Origin: Shewanella dokdonensis
GTDB lineage: Bacteria; Pseudomonadota; Gammaproteobacteria; Enterobacterales; Shewanellaceae
Direction of reading: 5' to 3'
NCBI RefSeq assembly: GCF_018394335.1
Contig: NZ_CP074572.1
Location: 3,100,001-3,164,000, forward strand
DNA length: 64,000 nt
Shown here: piece by piece, positions 63,436 through 64,000 of the stretch
Numbering within the stretch: the first letter of the stretch is position 1
Layout: every line of letters starts with the position of its first letter
Made by a program: the position numbers and the translations under genes
The notes under the pieces: generated by a model
The model's input: the letters and a program-made list of their open reading frames with translations, nothing else
What the model was told of the DNA's origin: nothing
The model's database searches: none

Positions 63436-64000
63436 TTAGCCGTGGCAACCGCAGCCGCCGTTACCGCCACCACCGCAGCAACCTTCTTCCTTGTGGTCGT
63501 GACCACCACAACAGCCGTCACCGTGCTGGTGTTCACCACCACAGCAACCGCCTTCATGATCATGCCCGCCACAGCAGCCGCCTTCATGGTCATGGCCACC
63601 GGCGTGAATATGGCCATGAGCCAACTCTTCCGCAGTCGCTTCACGGACGTCGAGAATTTCTACGGCAAATGTCAATGACTGGCCAGCCAGTGGGTGGTTA
63701 CCATCAACAATAACAGCATTTTCCAGTACTTCGGTTACTTGTACCGGACGCTGACCCATTTCAGTTTCAGCAATAAAGCGCATGCCGGGAACGATATCCT
63801 GAATATCACCAAAAGCTTCTAAAGGTACTTCTTGACGCAGACCATCATGGTAAGGACCGTAAGCATCTTCGCAATCAATTGTGACTTCAAACTGTTCGCC
63901 CTGAGTTTTGCCTTCCAGCGCTTTTTCAAGACCTGGGATCAGGTTGCCCATGCCATGAAGATAAACTAGTGGATCGGCGTCAAAGGAGCTCTCAAGCAGT
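63436..64000 (-). CDS. slyD: FKBP-type peptidyl-prolyl isomerase SlyD, N-terminus missing
   Basis: A partial gene; about 20 N-terminal residues lie beyond base 64000, and the open frame continues to the window edge. The FKBP domain with inserted flap is seen (LVYLHGMGNLIPGLEKAL, YGPYHDGL, FGDIQDIVPGMRF, VDGNHPLAGQ). The C-terminus is a metal-binding tail rich in His, Cys and Gly, with three GGHDH units and several GCCGG units. SlyD folds proteins, delivers nickel to hydrogenase in E. coli, and binds Ni, Zn and other metals through this tail. Confidence 0.93.
   Translation of the reverse strand, partial: LLESSFDADPLVYLHGMGNLIPGLEKALEGKTQGEQFEVTIDCEDAYGPYHDGLRQEVPLEAFGDIQDIVPGMRFIAETEMGQRPVQVTEVLENAVIVDGNHPLAGQSLTFAVEILDVREATAEELAHGHIHAGGHDHEGGCCGGHDHEGGCCGGEHQHGDGCCGGHDHKEEGCCGGGGNGGCGCHG

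Noticed and set aside
63375..63713. Overlapping low-complexity ORFs on both strands at the slyD tail
   Set aside because: They arise from the repetitive His/Cys/Gly codons of slyD read in other frames.

Overview
The window reads as one chromosomal stretch of a Shewanella-like gammaproteobacterium. The evidence is the Na+-translocating NQR operon, a two-subunit bacterioferritin, a free-standing HptA phosphotransfer protein beside yhcC and gltBD, an OxyR-type regulator, a membrane class III adenylate cyclase, and the run nadB / rpoE-rseABC / lepA-lepB-rnc-era-recO-pdxJ-acpS / ffh-rpsP-rimM-trmD-rplS / aroF-tyrA / pheA-raiA. From memory this order from about 14.9 kb onward matches Shewanella oneidensis. 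No rRNA, tRNA, CRISPR array, prophage or intact insertion sequence was seen.

Layout. 0-4.1 kb: end of nqrB, then nqrC-D-E-F and the maturation gene nqrM. 4.2-8.9 kb: paired bacterioferritin subunits behind an FNR-type box, a small basic ORF, a chemoreceptor, and dinB behind a LexA box. 8.9-14.9 kb: an accessory block with a short-chain dehydrogenase divergent from a TonB-dependent receptor, two small exported proteins, a DUF2721 membrane protein and a diverged CbiB/CobD-like protein. 14.9-26.4 kb: mtnN, gltD, gltB, yhcC, hptA, oxyR, cyaC, mutH. 27-35.7 kb: rppH, ptsP, a TSUP transporter, lgt, thyA, nhaA, a Rap1a-like exported protein, nhaR, sdhE, ygfX. 35.7-47.9 kb: nadB, the sigma-E operon, lepA-lepB-rnc-era-recO-pdxJ-acpS, a deaminase and an Mpo1-like protein. 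48-54 kb: a CorC-type CBS protein, ypjD, ffh and the rpsP-rimM-trmD-rplS operon. 54-64 kb: aroF-tyrA, hcp-hcr, pheA with its leader peptide and attenuator, raiA, trpR and partial slyD.

How the genes work together. Several groups answer respiratory and oxidative state: Na+-NQR, bacterioferritin (FNR box), hcp-hcr (NsrR-like operator), OxyR, HptA (Arc phosphorelay) and CyaC (FNR/CRP-like site). A second theme is aromatic amino acid supply: DAHP synthase and TyrA on one strand, PheA opposite, with TrpR nearby. PheA carries a C-terminal tail homologous to type I-beta DAHP synthase that lacks the catalytic residues; this is the most unusual protein seen. Upstream of it is an unmistakable Phe-rich leader peptide with a terminator.

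Sequence quality. Eighteen frame breaks interrupt thirteen otherwise well-conserved genes, including the essential lgt and lepB. Fifteen are single-base losses, nearly all in homopolymer runs. They most likely reflect base-calling or assembly errors, so the affected genes are annotated across the break as one CDS.
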